A DNA stretch of 64,000 bases from Streptomyces sp. DH5 (GCF_020873915.1 NZ_JAHWGP010000026.1:45066-109065), one strand, 5' to 3'. Counted from the first letter of the stretch, positions 40,428 through 49,506 are shown. The notes: generated by a model not told the origin, from the letters alone. Made by a program: numbers and translations.

Positions 40428-41024
40428 ATGGTTCGTACTGTCGTGGTGCACGACGAGGAACTGCTGCGATCGGCATTGGTGCAACTGCTGCGGTCCGATG
40501 CCGCGCTGGAGGTCTCGTCCATGTCACCCGGCGCCGACCTGCCGGATCGTGACGTACCGCCGACCGATGTGTGGGTCGTGGACGGCGACTGCCTGTGGGG
40601 TCCCGGGCAGACGCACGACGCGCCCTTCCGGGCGCGGCAGGGGGACCGGCTCGTCGTCCTGACGACGGCCAGACGTCCGGGCATACTCCGCCGGGCGTTC
40701 GACGGCGGTGCTCTCGGGCTGGTCGACAAGAACGCTCCGGCCCGACGGCTGATCACGGCGGTGCACACGGTCGCGAAGGGTGAACGCTTCCTCGACGAGA
40801 CGCTCACCGTCGCCCTGCTGGAGGGAGCCGAGATGCCGCTGACGACCCGCGAACTGAGCGTGCTGTCCCTCGCCTCACAAGGGGCGCCCCTGACCGAGAT
40901 CGCGGCCCGTCTGCACCTCTCCCGGGGGACCGTCCGCAACTACATGGCCACGGCGATACGGAAGGTGGGCGCCCGCAACCGGGTCGACGCGATACGCATA
41001 CTGCAGAGCGCCGGCTGGACGTAG
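40428..41024 (+). CDS. ramR: RamR, response-regulator activator of SapB production
   Basis: 198-aa NarL/FixJ-type regulator. The receiver domain spans residues about 1-115 (VVVHDEELLRSAL; phospho-acceptor region VWVVDGD with Asp52 and Asp54; LVDKNAP). A LuxR-type HTH spans about 138-195 (LTTRELSVLSLASQG..ARLHLSRGTVRNYMATAIRK). In S. coelicolor RamR binds the ramC promoter and drives ramCSAB; no cognate kinase is adjacent, as there. ATG 40428 sits 2 bases after a purine-rich RBS, and a GTG nine bases upstream is less likely. It converges with ramB, with a terminator between. Identity rests on the HTH plus the ram context. Confidence 0.93.
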   Translation: MVRTVVVHDEELLRSALVQLLRSDAALEVSSMSPGADLPDRDVPPTDVWVVDGDCLWGPGQTHDAPFRARQGDRLVVLTTARRPGILRRAFDGGALGLVDKNAPARRLITAVHTVAKGERFLDETLTVALLEGAEMPLTTRELSVLSLASQGAPLTEIAARLHLSRGTVRNYMATAIRKVGARNRVDAIRILQSAGWT

Positions 41025-41057
41025 GCGGGCGGTGGTCCGCGCTCCGGACGGCCCGCC
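41024..41057. terminator. Terminator between convergent ramR and ramB
   Basis: Outer arms GGCGGGC (41024-41030) and GCCCGCC (41051-41057) with an inner GTCCG-CGCTC-CGGAC stem. It fills almost the whole 37-bp gap and can serve both genes. Confidence 0.7.
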
Positions 41058-41061
41058 CCGG

Positions 41062-43032
41062 TCAGCGCCGGCGGGCCGGTCCGCCGTGCCAATGGCCCGT
41101 CAGGTCCCGGTACAGCGGCGAGCGGTCCAGCACCTCGTCGTGCGTGCCGCACACGGCGTCCGTCCCGTCCAGGACCAGTACCCGGTCGGCGCGGACGGCG
41201 GACGACAGGCGGTGCGCCACCGTCAGCAGCGTTCCCGGACGCCGTGCGAGGGCCTCCTCCGCGCGCGCCTCGGCGGCGGGGTCGAGATGGCAGGTGGCCT
41301 CGTCGAGCAGCAGCAGGGGGGCGGGTGACAGACAGGCGCGGGCCAGCGCGACGAGCTGACGCTCGCCGTGGGAGAGTTCGGCGGGCCGCACCGGCGCGTC
41401 GACGCCGCCCAGGCGTTCCGCCAGGGGTCGCAGGCCGAGGGCGCCGACGACGGTGTCGAGGTCCGCGCGGCTCGCGTCCGGCCGGAGGTAGGCGAGGTTG
41501 TCGGCCAGGGTGCCGGAGAAGACGTACGCCTCCTGGGGCACCAGGACGCGCAGCGCGGCGAGTTCGGCGGGCGGACGTCCGGTCACGGCCCGGCCGGCCA
41601 CCCTGACCTCGCCGCCACTGGGCGCGAGCGTGCCCGCGACCAGGCGGGTGAGCGTCGACTTGCCGATTCCGCTGGGCCCGACGACGGCGAGGTGCTCGCC
41701 CGGGGCGACGCGCAGGTCGAGCGAGTCGAGGACCGGTTCGGCGCGGACGCCGTAGGACAGGGTCACGGACCGCAGCTCCACGGCCGCGGTCCGGTCACGG
41801 TCCGCCGGGCGTTCGCCCGGGTCCGGTGCGTCGTCGCCGGTGCCGGGGCGGCCGGCGGCCGTCCGGACGGTGACGGCCCCGCGGCCCGCGCCGCCGGGAG
41901 CCGGCCGGTGCTCCCCCCGGCGCGCGGGCTCCGGCCGCACCGGACGGGGGACCGCCGGCACCGGTGCCCGCGAGCCGTCCGGCCCTCCGGTCCGTGCCGG
42001 CTCCGCCGTCCGGGTCCGCTCCCGTTCCGGGGCCGGTTCCGGCTGCCGCGGGCCGACGATGCGGTCGAGGACGACCAGCAGCCTGGACCCGGCCGCACCG
42101 AGCGCGGTCATCAGCGTGTGCAGGGCGGGCAGCAGCGACTGGACGAGATAGGTGAAGGCGCCGAGCAGCGCGCCCGCCGTCACCCCCTGCCCGCGCAGCC
42201 ACGGCACGGCCAGCAGCAGCGCCAGGAGCGGCAGGTGACCCGCGACCCCGAGCGCCGCCGTGCGCACCGCCGCCCAGCCGGCCAGGACCCTGGCCGACGC
42301 CGCGGCACCCTCGATCAGTTCCGCGCCGCGCCGCGCCGCCTCTGGCCCGGTTCCGCAGGCGGTCAGGTCCCGCAGCGCCGCCCTTGACCGGGCCGCGTGG
42401 TCGCCCAGTGCCTCGTCGGCCGCCAGCGCGCGTCGCTGCGCCGCCGCCATCGGTCGCAGCGTCACCAGGAACAGCCCCAGGCCTGCCGACAGCGGAGGCA
42501 GCACGACCACGAGGAGGGAGGGATGCAGCGACAGCAGCCCCAGCAGCGCTCCGGCGGCGGTGAAGACGAACGAGCGCAGGGTCAGCACGAGACCGGCGAA
42601 GCTGTCCCGGGCGATCTCGACCTGGTTCGTCAGCCGGGAGACGGCCGCCCGGTCCGTCCCGCCGGACCCGCCCGTGGCGGCGTGGGACAGGGACCGGTCG
42701 ACCGCGTGCCGCACCAGACCGTCGCGCAGCGGCTCCGTCAGGCCGGCCAGCTGGGCGAACACGCCCCGGATGACCGGGGCGCCGAGCAGCACGGCCACCA
42801 GCGCGACCGTGAGCCACACCAGCCCCAGGCGCGTGTCACCGGCGAGGAACCCCCGGTCGACGGCGCGGGCGACGCCGTACCCCACGAGGAACGCCTGCCC
42901 GGTCTCGGCCAGCGACCAGAGGGCGAGTCGCACCAGGATCCCGGTGCGGCGGGCGAGGAACCGGCGGGCGTGCGGCGCGAGGCGCCGCACCGCTCCGTCG
43001 CCCGTTCCCCGCGCGTCCGCGGCGCGGGTCAC
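41062..43032 (-). CDS. ramB: RamB, ABC exporter half of the SapB system
   Basis: 656-aa ABC exporter subunit. An N-terminal membrane domain with about six hydrophobic segments (residues 25-300) leads to an unusually long Arg/Pro/Gly-rich linker (about 335-430). A C-terminal ATPase follows with VVGPSGIGKSTL, the signature-like LSHGERQLVALARA, LLLLDEATCHLD and the switch His in TVAHRLSS. GTG 43032 overlaps the TGA of ramA (GTGA), so the pair is translationally coupled and probably forms a heterodimer that exports SapB. The low-complexity linker contains no recognisable domain. Confidence 0.92.
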   Translation of the reverse strand: MTRAADARGTGDGAVRRLAPHARRFLARRTGILVRLALWSLAETGQAFLVGYGVARAVDRGFLAGDTRLGLVWLTVALVAVLLGAPVIRGVFAQLAGLTEPLRDGLVRHAVDRSLSHAATGGSGGTDRAAVSRLTNQVEIARDSFAGLVLTLRSFVFTAAGALLGLLSLHPSLLVVVLPPLSAGLGLFLVTLRPMAAAQRRALAADEALGDHAARSRAALRDLTACGTGPEAARRGAELIEGAAASARVLAGWAAVRTAALGVAGHLPLLALLLAVPWLRGQGVTAGALLGAFTYLVQSLLPALHTLMTALGAAGSRLLVVLDRIVGPRQPEPAPERERTRTAEPARTGGPDGSRAPVPAVPRPVRPEPARRGEHRPAPGGAGRGAVTVRTAAGRPGTGDDAPDPGERPADRDRTAAVELRSVTLSYGVRAEPVLDSLDLRVAPGEHLAVVGPSGIGKSTLTRLVAGTLAPSGGEVRVAGRAVTGRPPAELAALRVLVPQEAYVFSGTLADNLAYLRPDASRADLDTVVGALGLRPLAERLGGVDAPVRPAELSHGERQLVALARACLSPAPLLLLDEATCHLDPAAEARAEEALARRPGTLLTVAHRLSSAVRADRVLVLDGTDAVCGTHDEVLDRSPLYRDLTGHWHGGPARRR

Positions 43033-44819
43033 GAGCGTGCCCCCTCGGGTGCGGGCCGGTGGGTGGCGCTCCGGTCCGGTGCCTCCCCCGCCTCGGAAGC
43101 GTCGGCGGCGAAGACCGCCCGGTAGTCGGGCAGTTCCCACAGTTCGTCATGCGGCGCGACGGCCCGCACCTCCCCGTCCTCCAGCCAGATCACCAGGTCC
43201 GCGCGGGCCGCCACCGACGGGCGGTGCGCGACGACCAGCCTGGTCCCGGGACGCACCGACCGGCGCAGCGCCCGGTCCACCTCGTGTTCGGTGGCGGTGT
43301 CCAGGCCGGACGTCGCGTCGTCCAGGATCAGCAGCCGTCCGGCGTGCGCGAACGCCCGCGCCAGGCCGAGGCGTTGCTGCTCGCCGCCGGAGAGGGGCGC
43401 CGCGGGCAACGGGGTGTCGTAACCGTGGGGCAGCCGGCGCACGAACCCGTCGGCTCCCGCGGCCCGGCAGGCTTCCCGCACCTGCTCGGGCGTCACCTGC
43501 CGGGGTCCGGTGGCGACCATCTCGGCGACCGTGCCCGTGGCCGGGGCGGGGCGCTCGAAGGCGTAGCCGACCTCGGTGCGCAGGGCGTCCCGGGTCAGCC
43601 GGTCGAGGCGGACGCCGTCCAGCAGCACCTGCCCCTCGTCGGGGTCGGTCAACCGCCCCGCCACGGCGGCCAGGACGGACTTCCCCGCTCCGCTGCGGCC
43701 GACCACCGCGGCCGTGGCGCCACCCGGCACCCGCACACCGTCGGCGTGCAGCACCCGCCTGCCGTCACGCACCACCCGCACCCCACGCAGTTCGAGATCT
43801 CCCCGCCCGGCCGGCGGCAGCCGGTGTGTCCCGTGGGTGAGCGCGGGGATGCCGGCGAGTGCCTGGGTCCGCTTCCGTGCTTCCCGGCCGCGCACCACCG
43901 CGCCCAGCAGGGACGCGGCGCCACCGATGCCCGCGGTCAGCTGCGCGTAGCGGATCACGGCGAGCAGTTCACCGACGCTCAGGGCGCCGGAGGAGAGGCG
44001 CAGGCCGCCGACGGCCGTGGCGGCGAGGGTGAGCAGGGGGACCAGGACACCGCTGCGGGCCAGGGCGCGTCCGTGCAGCTCCCACATGTGCCGTCCCTGG
44101 GCGGTGAGCCGGTCCAACGGCGCGAGCACACGGGCCCGTTCGCGGGCGCCGGTTCCCGCCGCGGTGATCGTCGCCGCGCCCTCCATGGCCTCCAGCAGCC
44201 GGGAGGCGATCTCCGACTGCGTCTTCTGGTAGGCGGCGACCGAGGCACCGGTGTCCCGGGCGAAGGTCCGCAGCACCAGTGCGAGGGCGGGCAGCCCGGC
44301 CAGCACGCAGGCGGCCACCCAGGGGTCGACGACGGCCAGCGCCGCGAGCGCGCCGAGGGGCGTGACCACCGAGGCCGCGAGCGCCGCCCGGGCCGCCGGG
44401 GCGCCTCCGGCGTCGGCGGCGTTCAGGGTCAGCCGCGTCCCGACGTCCCCGGGTGTGAAGGGCCGCGCGCGTTCCGGTACGGCTCGCAGGAGGCCGTCGA
44501 AGGCATGGGACCGGACGGACGCCGTCCAGGCGGCGTTGCAGCGGCCGGTGAACAGGGAGGTGAGGCTGTCGAGCAGCAGCTCGCCCAGGAGGAGCGCGGC
44601 GCTCAGCAGCAGCCAGCGTCCCGCGGCCCCGCCGGCACCGCCGTCGCGCAGGAGCAGGTCCAGTGTGCGGCCGAGGGCGTAGGGCTGGGCCACGGTCACC
44701 GCGGCCGATCCGACCGAGCACAGCAGCACCAGCGCTTCGGGCCCGCGGCCCGGTGTCGTGCCGCCGGCCGCGCCGCGTGCCCCGCCCGTCCGCCGCGCCC
44801 GGAACCCGCTCCTCGGCAC
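43029..44819 (-). CDS. ramA: RamA, ABC exporter half of the SapB system
   Basis: 596-aa ABC exporter subunit. A membrane domain covers residues about 25-320 (ALVLLCSVGSAAVTVAQPYA and others). The ATPase has VVGRSGAGKSVL, LSGGEQQRLGLARA, LLILDDATSGLD and VVAHRPS. The Walker B acidic pair reads DDATSGLD, so the usual catalytic Glu is Asp. GTG 44819 is chosen because GGAAGGAGG lies seven bases before it; a longer frame from 44909 runs into the ramS-ramA hairpin region. It works with RamB to secrete the mature lanthipeptide. Confidence 0.92.
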   Translation of the reverse strand: MPRSGFRARRTGGARGAAGGTTPGRGPEALVLLCSVGSAAVTVAQPYALGRTLDLLLRDGGAGGAAGRWLLLSAALLLGELLLDSLTSLFTGRCNAAWTASVRSHAFDGLLRAVPERARPFTPGDVGTRLTLNAADAGGAPAARAALAASVVTPLGALAALAVVDPWVAACVLAGLPALALVLRTFARDTGASVAAYQKTQSEIASRLLEAMEGAATITAAGTGARERARVLAPLDRLTAQGRHMWELHGRALARSGVLVPLLTLAATAVGGLRLSSGALSVGELLAVIRYAQLTAGIGGAASLLGAVVRGREARKRTQALAGIPALTHGTHRLPPAGRGDLELRGVRVVRDGRRVLHADGVRVPGGATAAVVGRSGAGKSVLAAVAGRLTDPDEGQVLLDGVRLDRLTRDALRTEVGYAFERPAPATGTVAEMVATGPRQVTPEQVREACRAAGADGFVRRLPHGYDTPLPAAPLSGGEQQRLGLARAFAHAGRLLILDDATSGLDTATEHEVDRALRRSVRPGTRLVVAHRPSVAARADLVIWLEDGEVRAVAPHDELWELPDYRAVFAADASEAGEAPDRSATHRPAPEGARS

Positions 44820-44896
44820 CCGCCGGCCTCCTTCCGTCCGTCCCACCGTGTCGGGACACGTGCCGCGCACCCGGCCGGCCGAGGTGTCCGCGCATG

Positions 44897-44940
44897 CCGG
44901 TACCGGCACCCCGGGCGGGAACCCGGGGCGCCGGTACCGG
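44897..44940 (-). terminator. Long hairpin between ramS and ramA (attenuator candidate)
   Basis: Arms 44897-44915 and 44922-44940 (19 nt each, 18 matching and one possible G-U) flank a 6-nt loop. It lies about 44 bases after the ramS stop and about 77 bases before the ramA start. Its position would end part of the transcripts after ramS and protect the ramCS 3' end, giving more precursor peptide than transporter. Confidence 0.8.
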
Positions 44941-44983
44941 GCGGCTGAGGCTCACCGCGTCACCGCGGCGGCCGACCCGTGTG

Positions 44984-45112
44984 TCAGTTACAGGTCGTGA
45001 CGCTCAGGCTGCTGTCGCCGCAGAGCAGCAGGCTCGCGCGGCTGCCGGACTCGACGTCCCCCATGGCCTCTTCCTTGGGGGTCTCCATCGACTGCAGGTC
45101 GAACAGGTTCAT
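44984..45112 (-). CDS. ramS: RamS, SapB lanthipeptide precursor
   Basis: 42-aa class III lanthipeptide precursor. The leader is MNLFDLQSMETPKEEAMGDV plus Glu, containing the FDLQ-type motif recognised by class III synthetases. The 21-residue core has two Ser-x2-Ser-x3-Cys-like units (ASLLLC and SSLSVTTC) that would form two rings. Recalled against S. coelicolor SapB, the core differs by Ser for Thr at core position 1 and Val for Ile at position 17. The ATG overlaps the ramC stop (ATGA). The mature peptide is a surfactant that lets aerial hyphae leave the aqueous surface. Confidence 0.97.
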   Translation of the reverse strand: MNLFDLQSMETPKEEAMGDVESGSRASLLLCGDSSLSVTTCN

Positions 45113-47769
45113 GACGTCTTCCCTTCGTACGGCAACAGGTTGTGTTCTTTCATCACGACCCCGGGAGGGGCCGAGTTCTGGGGCCGCCGGGTGCGCGGCG
45201 GCGGGAGGAACGGCAGGGCAGCGGGCGGGGTGCCCCGGACGGAGGCGACGGCCAGCAGGCATCCGGCCGTGCCCGTGGAGAGGTCCATGGACAGGCGCAT
45301 CATCTGCTCGCCGGGGAAGGCGAGCCGGCCGCGGTAGGACATCGCGTGCCAGGACAGCGCGTCGAGCTGCCGCCGGACGGCCTCGGGGCCGGTGCCGGGG
45401 GTGCCGGCCGTGGTGCGGCCGAGGTACAGCACCATCCCGGACACCCCTCGGTACAGGCCGGGCTGGGCGTAGAACATGGCCTGCGCGGCCGCCACGATCT
45501 CGCCTCGCGCCCGCTCGAACTCCTCGTCCTCCCGGTGGGCCAGGTAGTCGTCGAGCACCATGCCGATGCCCACGCTGCCCGCGCCCAGGTAGGGCATGGT
45601 GCGCCAGCCCTCGTCGACCTGGAGCGCGCCGCCCGCGCCGCGGACGCACCGGGCGAGGTCCCGGCGCAGCTCGTCCCGCGCGAGGTCGAGCAGGGCGGGG
45701 TCCCGGTCGGCTTCGTACAGCCGCAGGAAGAGCAGGGCGCGTCCGGCGGCGCCGTGCAGCAGTCCCGCGCGGACCCGGCCGGCGTTCACGTCTCCGGCGG
45801 GGCCGCCCCGGGCGGTCAGCTCGGCGCAGCGCCGCGCGGCCGCACGCAGGGCGTTCTCCCCGGTGGCCGCGGCCAGCGAGTCCAGGGCCAGGCCCAGTCC
45901 GGCGGTGCCGCTGTGCAGGTCCGGGGCCAGGTCGTCGAAGGGCTGGTCGAGGAGCAACTCGGCGAGGTCGAGGGCGCGGTCACGGTGGCCGAGGTACTCC
46001 AGCGTCCAGGCGACACCGGCGAGGCCGTCGTGGAATCCCGGCGGCATACCCGACGGCGGCTGCTTGGTCCGTTCCAGGAGCCACTGTTCGCCGTCCTCGT
46101 ACCGGCCCGCTCCGCTCTCGGCCAGCGCGTACAGCACTCCCGCCGCGCCGTGGCCGAAGGCCAGTCCGCCGCCGGCCGTGCCGAACTGGGCGATGTCACC
46201 GGGGAAGAGGCGGTCGGTCCGGGACGGTGTCGCCGAGGCGCGGACGGCCTCGGCCATCGAGTCCCGGCTGCGGGGCCAGTCGCCGGGCCGGACCGGGACC
46301 ACCGGCCCGTCCGCCCGTGGTGCCGCAGGGGTGCCGGCGGGCTCGGTGGCGCCGCGGGTGATCTCGTCGACCGCCGCGTCCAGGAACGCCCGGTCCACCG
46401 GGAACTGTCCGGCCACCACGTCGGCGAGGTGGGCCGCCTTGCGCCGGTCCAGTGCCAGCAGACTGGTGAGTGGGAGGAACAGTGCGAGCCGCAGACAGGC
46501 CAGCGCGTACCGGTCCACCGAGACGCCCCTGCGGTCGGAGGGTGCCACGAACCCCGGGTTGGCGACGGTCTGCCGGCCGGCTTCGCCGACCTGGTGCGCC
46601 GCCTCGAAGTCCAGCAGGGCGACGCTGTCGTCCTCACGGATCATGATGTTGAACAGGTGCAGGTCGTTGAAGACCACGCCCCGGGCGTGGACGCTCTCGA
46701 CGGCGCGTTCCACCCGGGCGTGCACGTCGAGGGCCCAGGCCGTGTACTCGGCCAGCCGCTCCTCGCCGGGGTCGGCCTCGATGAGCGGGTGGCGGCGCGC
46801 GAAGAACGTGTTGAGGGGCTTGCCGTCGATGTGCTCCAGCACCAGGAAGTGGTGCTCACCGACGGTCAGGTGGTCGAGCACCTCGGGGGTGCAGTCGAGA
46901 CCGGACAGACGCTCCAGCGCCCGGCGTTCGCGGTGCAGCCGGGTGACGGCGTCCGCGCCGTCGGCGGCCAGGCCGGCGTGCGGACGGGCTTCCTTGAGGA
47001 CGACCTTCCGTCCGGTCCGGGAGTCGCGGGCGAGGTAGACGCCGCCGCCGTTGGAGAAGTGCAGCGCCGACTCGATGGCGTAGGGCAGACCGGCCACGGT
47101 CAGCGCGTCGCGCGCCTCCAGGTGCGGACGCAGGAAGGCCGGCGGTTCCACCCAGTCCGGTACGCGGAAGACGGGGCCGCGCAGATCGGGCACCAGCACT
47201 CCGTCGGGACCGGTCACGGCGGGCCGCAGTTCTCCTTGCGCGTCGTAGCAGTTGCGCCGGGTGAATCCGCCGTACCGGACGTGGACGGGCCCGTCTCCGA
47301 GCCGCAGGTCGCTCAGGATGTGCGGTCCGGGTTCGCCGGCCAGCAGCCGCTCCAGTTCACCGGTGAGCCGTTCGAACCGCTCCTCGTCCGCCGGGTAGAC
47401 GGTGATGAACTTGCCGCTGCCGGCGCGGTCCGCGTACTTGGCGTTGCGCTGGTGCAGCAGGTAGCGGCTGGGCACGAACTTGAAGGCCGTGCCGCCCGCG
47501 ACGCAGTGCCGCCACACCCGCTCGAGCACGGACTCGGCGTTGTCGAGACACGCGGAGACGTGGATCTTCCAGCCCTGGTCGGGCAGTTCGGCGTCGACCG
47601 GACGCAGGGCGAGCCAGTCCCCGCTCTCGTTGCGCTGCCATCCCGCCGGGACGGGCCACGAGGCTGCGGCGTACCGGGTACGGCCGGCACCCGCCGGGGA
47701 GGCGGTGCGGTGCGGAGCGTCGTAGAAGTACGGGTCCGCGTCGCAGTACACGGCATAGCCCTTGTTCAC
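45109..47769 (-). CDS. ramC: RamC, class III lanthipeptide synthetase
   Basis: 886-aa modification enzyme for RamS. An N-terminal lyase-like part (NKGYAVYCDADPYFYDA onward) is followed by a kinase-like domain at about 230-510 with the ATP-binding Lys in KVVLKEARPHAG, catalytic loop VVFNDLHLFNIM and metal site LLDFEAA. A C-terminal LanC-like cyclase part (about 540-886) has no clear zinc-ligand set, as in class III enzymes. It phosphorylates and eliminates Ser residues and closes the rings. GTG 47769 is preceded by GGAAGGAG at good spacing. First gene of ramCSAB, with the stop overlapping ramS. Confidence 0.96.
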   Translation of the reverse strand: MNKGYAVYCDADPYFYDAPHRTASPAGAGRTRYAAASWPVPAGWQRNESGDWLALRPVDAELPDQGWKIHVSACLDNAESVLERVWRHCVAGGTAFKFVPSRYLLHQRNAKYADRAGSGKFITVYPADEERFERLTGELERLLAGEPGPHILSDLRLGDGPVHVRYGGFTRRNCYDAQGELRPAVTGPDGVLVPDLRGPVFRVPDWVEPPAFLRPHLEARDALTVAGLPYAIESALHFSNGGGVYLARDSRTGRKVVLKEARPHAGLAADGADAVTRLHRERRALERLSGLDCTPEVLDHLTVGEHHFLVLEHIDGKPLNTFFARRHPLIEADPGEERLAEYTAWALDVHARVERAVESVHARGVVFNDLHLFNIMIREDDSVALLDFEAAHQVGEAGRQTVANPGFVAPSDRRGVSVDRYALACLRLALFLPLTSLLALDRRKAAHLADVVAGQFPVDRAFLDAAVDEITRGATEPAGTPAAPRADGPVVPVRPGDWPRSRDSMAEAVRASATPSRTDRLFPGDIAQFGTAGGGLAFGHGAAGVLYALAESGAGRYEDGEQWLLERTKQPPSGMPPGFHDGLAGVAWTLEYLGHRDRALDLAELLLDQPFDDLAPDLHSGTAGLGLALDSLAAATGENALRAAARRCAELTARGGPAGDVNAGRVRAGLLHGAAGRALLFLRLYEADRDPALLDLARDELRRDLARCVRGAGGALQVDEGWRTMPYLGAGSVGIGMVLDDYLAHREDEEFERARGEIVAAAQAMFYAQPGLYRGVSGMVLYLGRTTAGTPGTGPEAVRRQLDALSWHAMSYRGRLAFPGEQMMRLSMDLSTGTAGCLLAVASVRGTPPAALPFLPPPRTRRPQNSAPPGVVMKEHNLLPYEGKTS

Positions 47770-47955
47770 GCCGTCTCCTTCCCGTCCGGTTGCTGACGGG
47801 AACGACGCTGTCACGGGCCGTACCGTCCCGCACAGTCACCGCTGTCATCACCTCGATGTGCGGAACTCACGGGTAACCCATGGGTGTTGCATCCGGAGGA
47901 GATGTCACACGGCATTGTGTCCGGGAAGAGCGCGAACGCTGCGGCGCAGGGCCGT
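47770..47955 (-). promoter_or_regulatory. ramC promoter region, presumed RamR target
   Basis: 186-bp gap upstream of ramC. The 7-mer TCACGGG occurs on the plus strand at 47811-47817 and 47867-47873, and related TCACC/TCATCACC words lie between them (47836-47853). Repeated short words ahead of ramC would suit multiple RamR dimers, as RamR is known to bind the ramC promoter. The exact sites are not established by this sequence. Confidence 0.45.
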
Positions 47956-48615
47956 TCAGTCGGCGGCGTGGACCATGCGCAGGTGGGAGGCGGCGCGGTG
48001 GGCGCCGCGGCGCCGGGCCGGGGCCCGGCGGGTCTCGCGCAGGACCAGGGTCAGCCGGGTGCAGCCCATGTCCTGGAGGGTGCCGGTCGTCTCGACGACG
48101 ATGCGGCAGTCCGTGGCGCCCCAGCGGGGGTCGGGATGCAGCAGCGGGCGTACGGAGCCGTCGTGTTCGGCGGCTCGCGCGCCGACGGTGCGCCGCCAGT
48201 GCGGCAGTCCGTGCCGGTAGGCGGCCTCCATGATCGGGTCCTGGGCGATGTCGCGGCGGATGGCCTGCAGGCCGTGGTCGTGACCGTGGCGCTCGACCGT
48301 GTCGGCGAAGTGGGCCAGCATCGGCAGGCACCAGCTCGACTCGTGGTCGCCGAGGACCATGGCGGCGTCCGGGTGGAAGAGGACGAACCGGAGGAAGTTG
48401 TCGGCGGGCAACGCCGTGGGATGCGGCTCCACGCCCTGGAAGAGTGTCCGGAAAGCACCGTTGGTGAGCAGTACGTCCCAGCGGTGGTCCAGCACCAGGG
48501 AGGGGAAGGGGGACGCCTCCAGCAGAGCGGCGTAGTCCCGCAGGTAGGCCTGGGCCTCGGGTGTCCCGGGGCCGGGCTGCGGTGCCGGCCGCTGCCCTTC
48601 TGCCTGAAATGCCAT
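47956..48615 (-). CDS. Orphan MmyB-type ligand-binding domain protein (no HTH)
   Basis: 219-aa protein matching the MmyB-like transcription-regulator ligand-binding (PAS-like) domain: YLRDYAALLEASPFPSLVLD, RWDVLLTNGAFRTLF, NFLRFVLFHPDA, VERHGHDHGLQAIRRDI, and a terminal WGATDCRIVVETT..LTLVLRE. In the usual family this domain follows an XRE HTH; here the N-terminus is only about 30 residues and has none. It may sense a small ligand and act through another regulator. It lies upstream of ramC on the same strand and divergent from an XRE gene across 222 bp. Confidence 0.8.
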   Translation of the reverse strand: MAFQAEGQRPAPQPGPGTPEAQAYLRDYAALLEASPFPSLVLDHRWDVLLTNGAFRTLFQGVEPHPTALPADNFLRFVLFHPDAAMVLGDHESSWCLPMLAHFADTVERHGHDHGLQAIRRDIAQDPIMEAAYRHGLPHWRRTVGARAAEHDGSVRPLLHPDPRWGATDCRIVVETTGTLQDMGCTRLTLVLRETRRAPARRRGAHRAASHLRMVHAAD

Positions 48616-48778
48616 CGGGAGGTCACCCCTCTTGCCTGTGCGGCACTGACGCGGGTCCCGATCCTGGTGCCCGGACGTGCGGCATGTCAACTATCGTGGC
48701 ATTCCGCGGCGGTTGACGGCCGAAATTGGCCACAGTTGTGGCGAGACCTGGATGTGAGTTCGAACCACCGGCTAGTCT

Positions 48779-48793
48779 CCGTGAAGTTCACGG
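48779..48793. promoter_or_regulatory. Perfect palindrome upstream of the XRE gene
   Basis: CCGTGAA-G-TTCACGG, 7-bp arms, 45 bp before the XRE start. A second one, CCACA-GT-TGTGG, lies at 48730-48741. They are candidate operators in the divergent gap. Confidence 0.6.
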
Positions 48794-48837
48794 CAATCGC
48801 TTGTGAGAAGCCTGTGAGAGACGTAGGAGATCTTTCG

Positions 48838-49494
48838 GTGACGGGTGGCTTCGAGGGTCCGGACACCGCGCCGACGGCCGCGCTGCCGGCTGTCGTCGCC
48901 CGCGTCGCCGCACTCGCCGACCGGCTCGACGTGGCGCACGCCGAGGTGTTCGACGTCGGCCGGCTGTCCGTCGCCTCCGGAGTCCCGGAGTCCGTGGTCA
49001 AGGCGCTGCTGAGCGGCCGGAGCGCCGGTGAGCCCGATGTGCAGGCGAGGTTCCTGCAGCGGCTGGACCTGCTGCGCCGCACCCGGTTGAAGCCGAACGG
49101 CCGCAAGTACACGCAACAGGAGATCGCCGACGGTGCGGGCATGTCGCGCCAGCAGGCCGGCGCGTTGATCAACGGCGACCGGCGGCCCACCATGGAGCAC
49201 TGCGACGCCATCCAGCGGTTCTTCCGGGTGCACGCCGGTTTCCTCACCGCCGAGGACCCCGAAGCCCTCACGAGCGCCCTCCAGCACACGGAGCAGGAGC
49301 TGCTGCAGAAGCTCGCCGACCGTGAGCGGGAGGCGGCGGCGGTGACCGACGACCCGTTGGAGCGGCTGCTGCAGGACCACGGGGTGCGCGGGATCGCCTG
49401 GCGGGCCGCGCAGCTGCCCACCGACCAGCACCGCGACAAGGTCGCGGAGTGGCTGGACATGCTCCTGGAGAGCGTCCAGCGGCCCAGGTCGTGA
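48838..49494 (+). CDS. XRE-family DNA-binding regulator
   Basis: 218-aa protein with a central helix-turn-helix (KYTQQEIADGAGMSRQQAGA plus LINGDRRPTMEHCDAIQRFF, residues about 88-130). A helical C-terminus follows (QHTEQELLQKLADREREAAA, KVAEWLDMLLESV). GTG 48838 is chosen from AGGAGA eight bases upstream; the open frame extends far upstream without a gene-like start. It stops 12 bp before an ImmA/IrrE-type gene, forming a regulator-protease pair common in Streptomyces. Confidence 0.87.
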   Translation: MTGGFEGPDTAPTAALPAVVARVAALADRLDVAHAEVFDVGRLSVASGVPESVVKALLSGRSAGEPDVQARFLQRLDLLRRTRLKPNGRKYTQQEIADGAGMSRQQAGALINGDRRPTMEHCDAIQRFFRVHAGFLTAEDPEALTSALQHTEQELLQKLADREREAAAVTDDPLERLLQDHGVRGIAWRAAQLPTDQHRDKVAEWLDMLLESVQRPRS

Positions 49495-49506
49495 GCGGGG
49501 AGAACT

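Noticed and set aside
47884-48837. 300-residue N-terminal extension of the XRE protein
   Set aside because: It is antisense to the MmyB-type gene and has no domain. GTG 48838 has a proper RBS.
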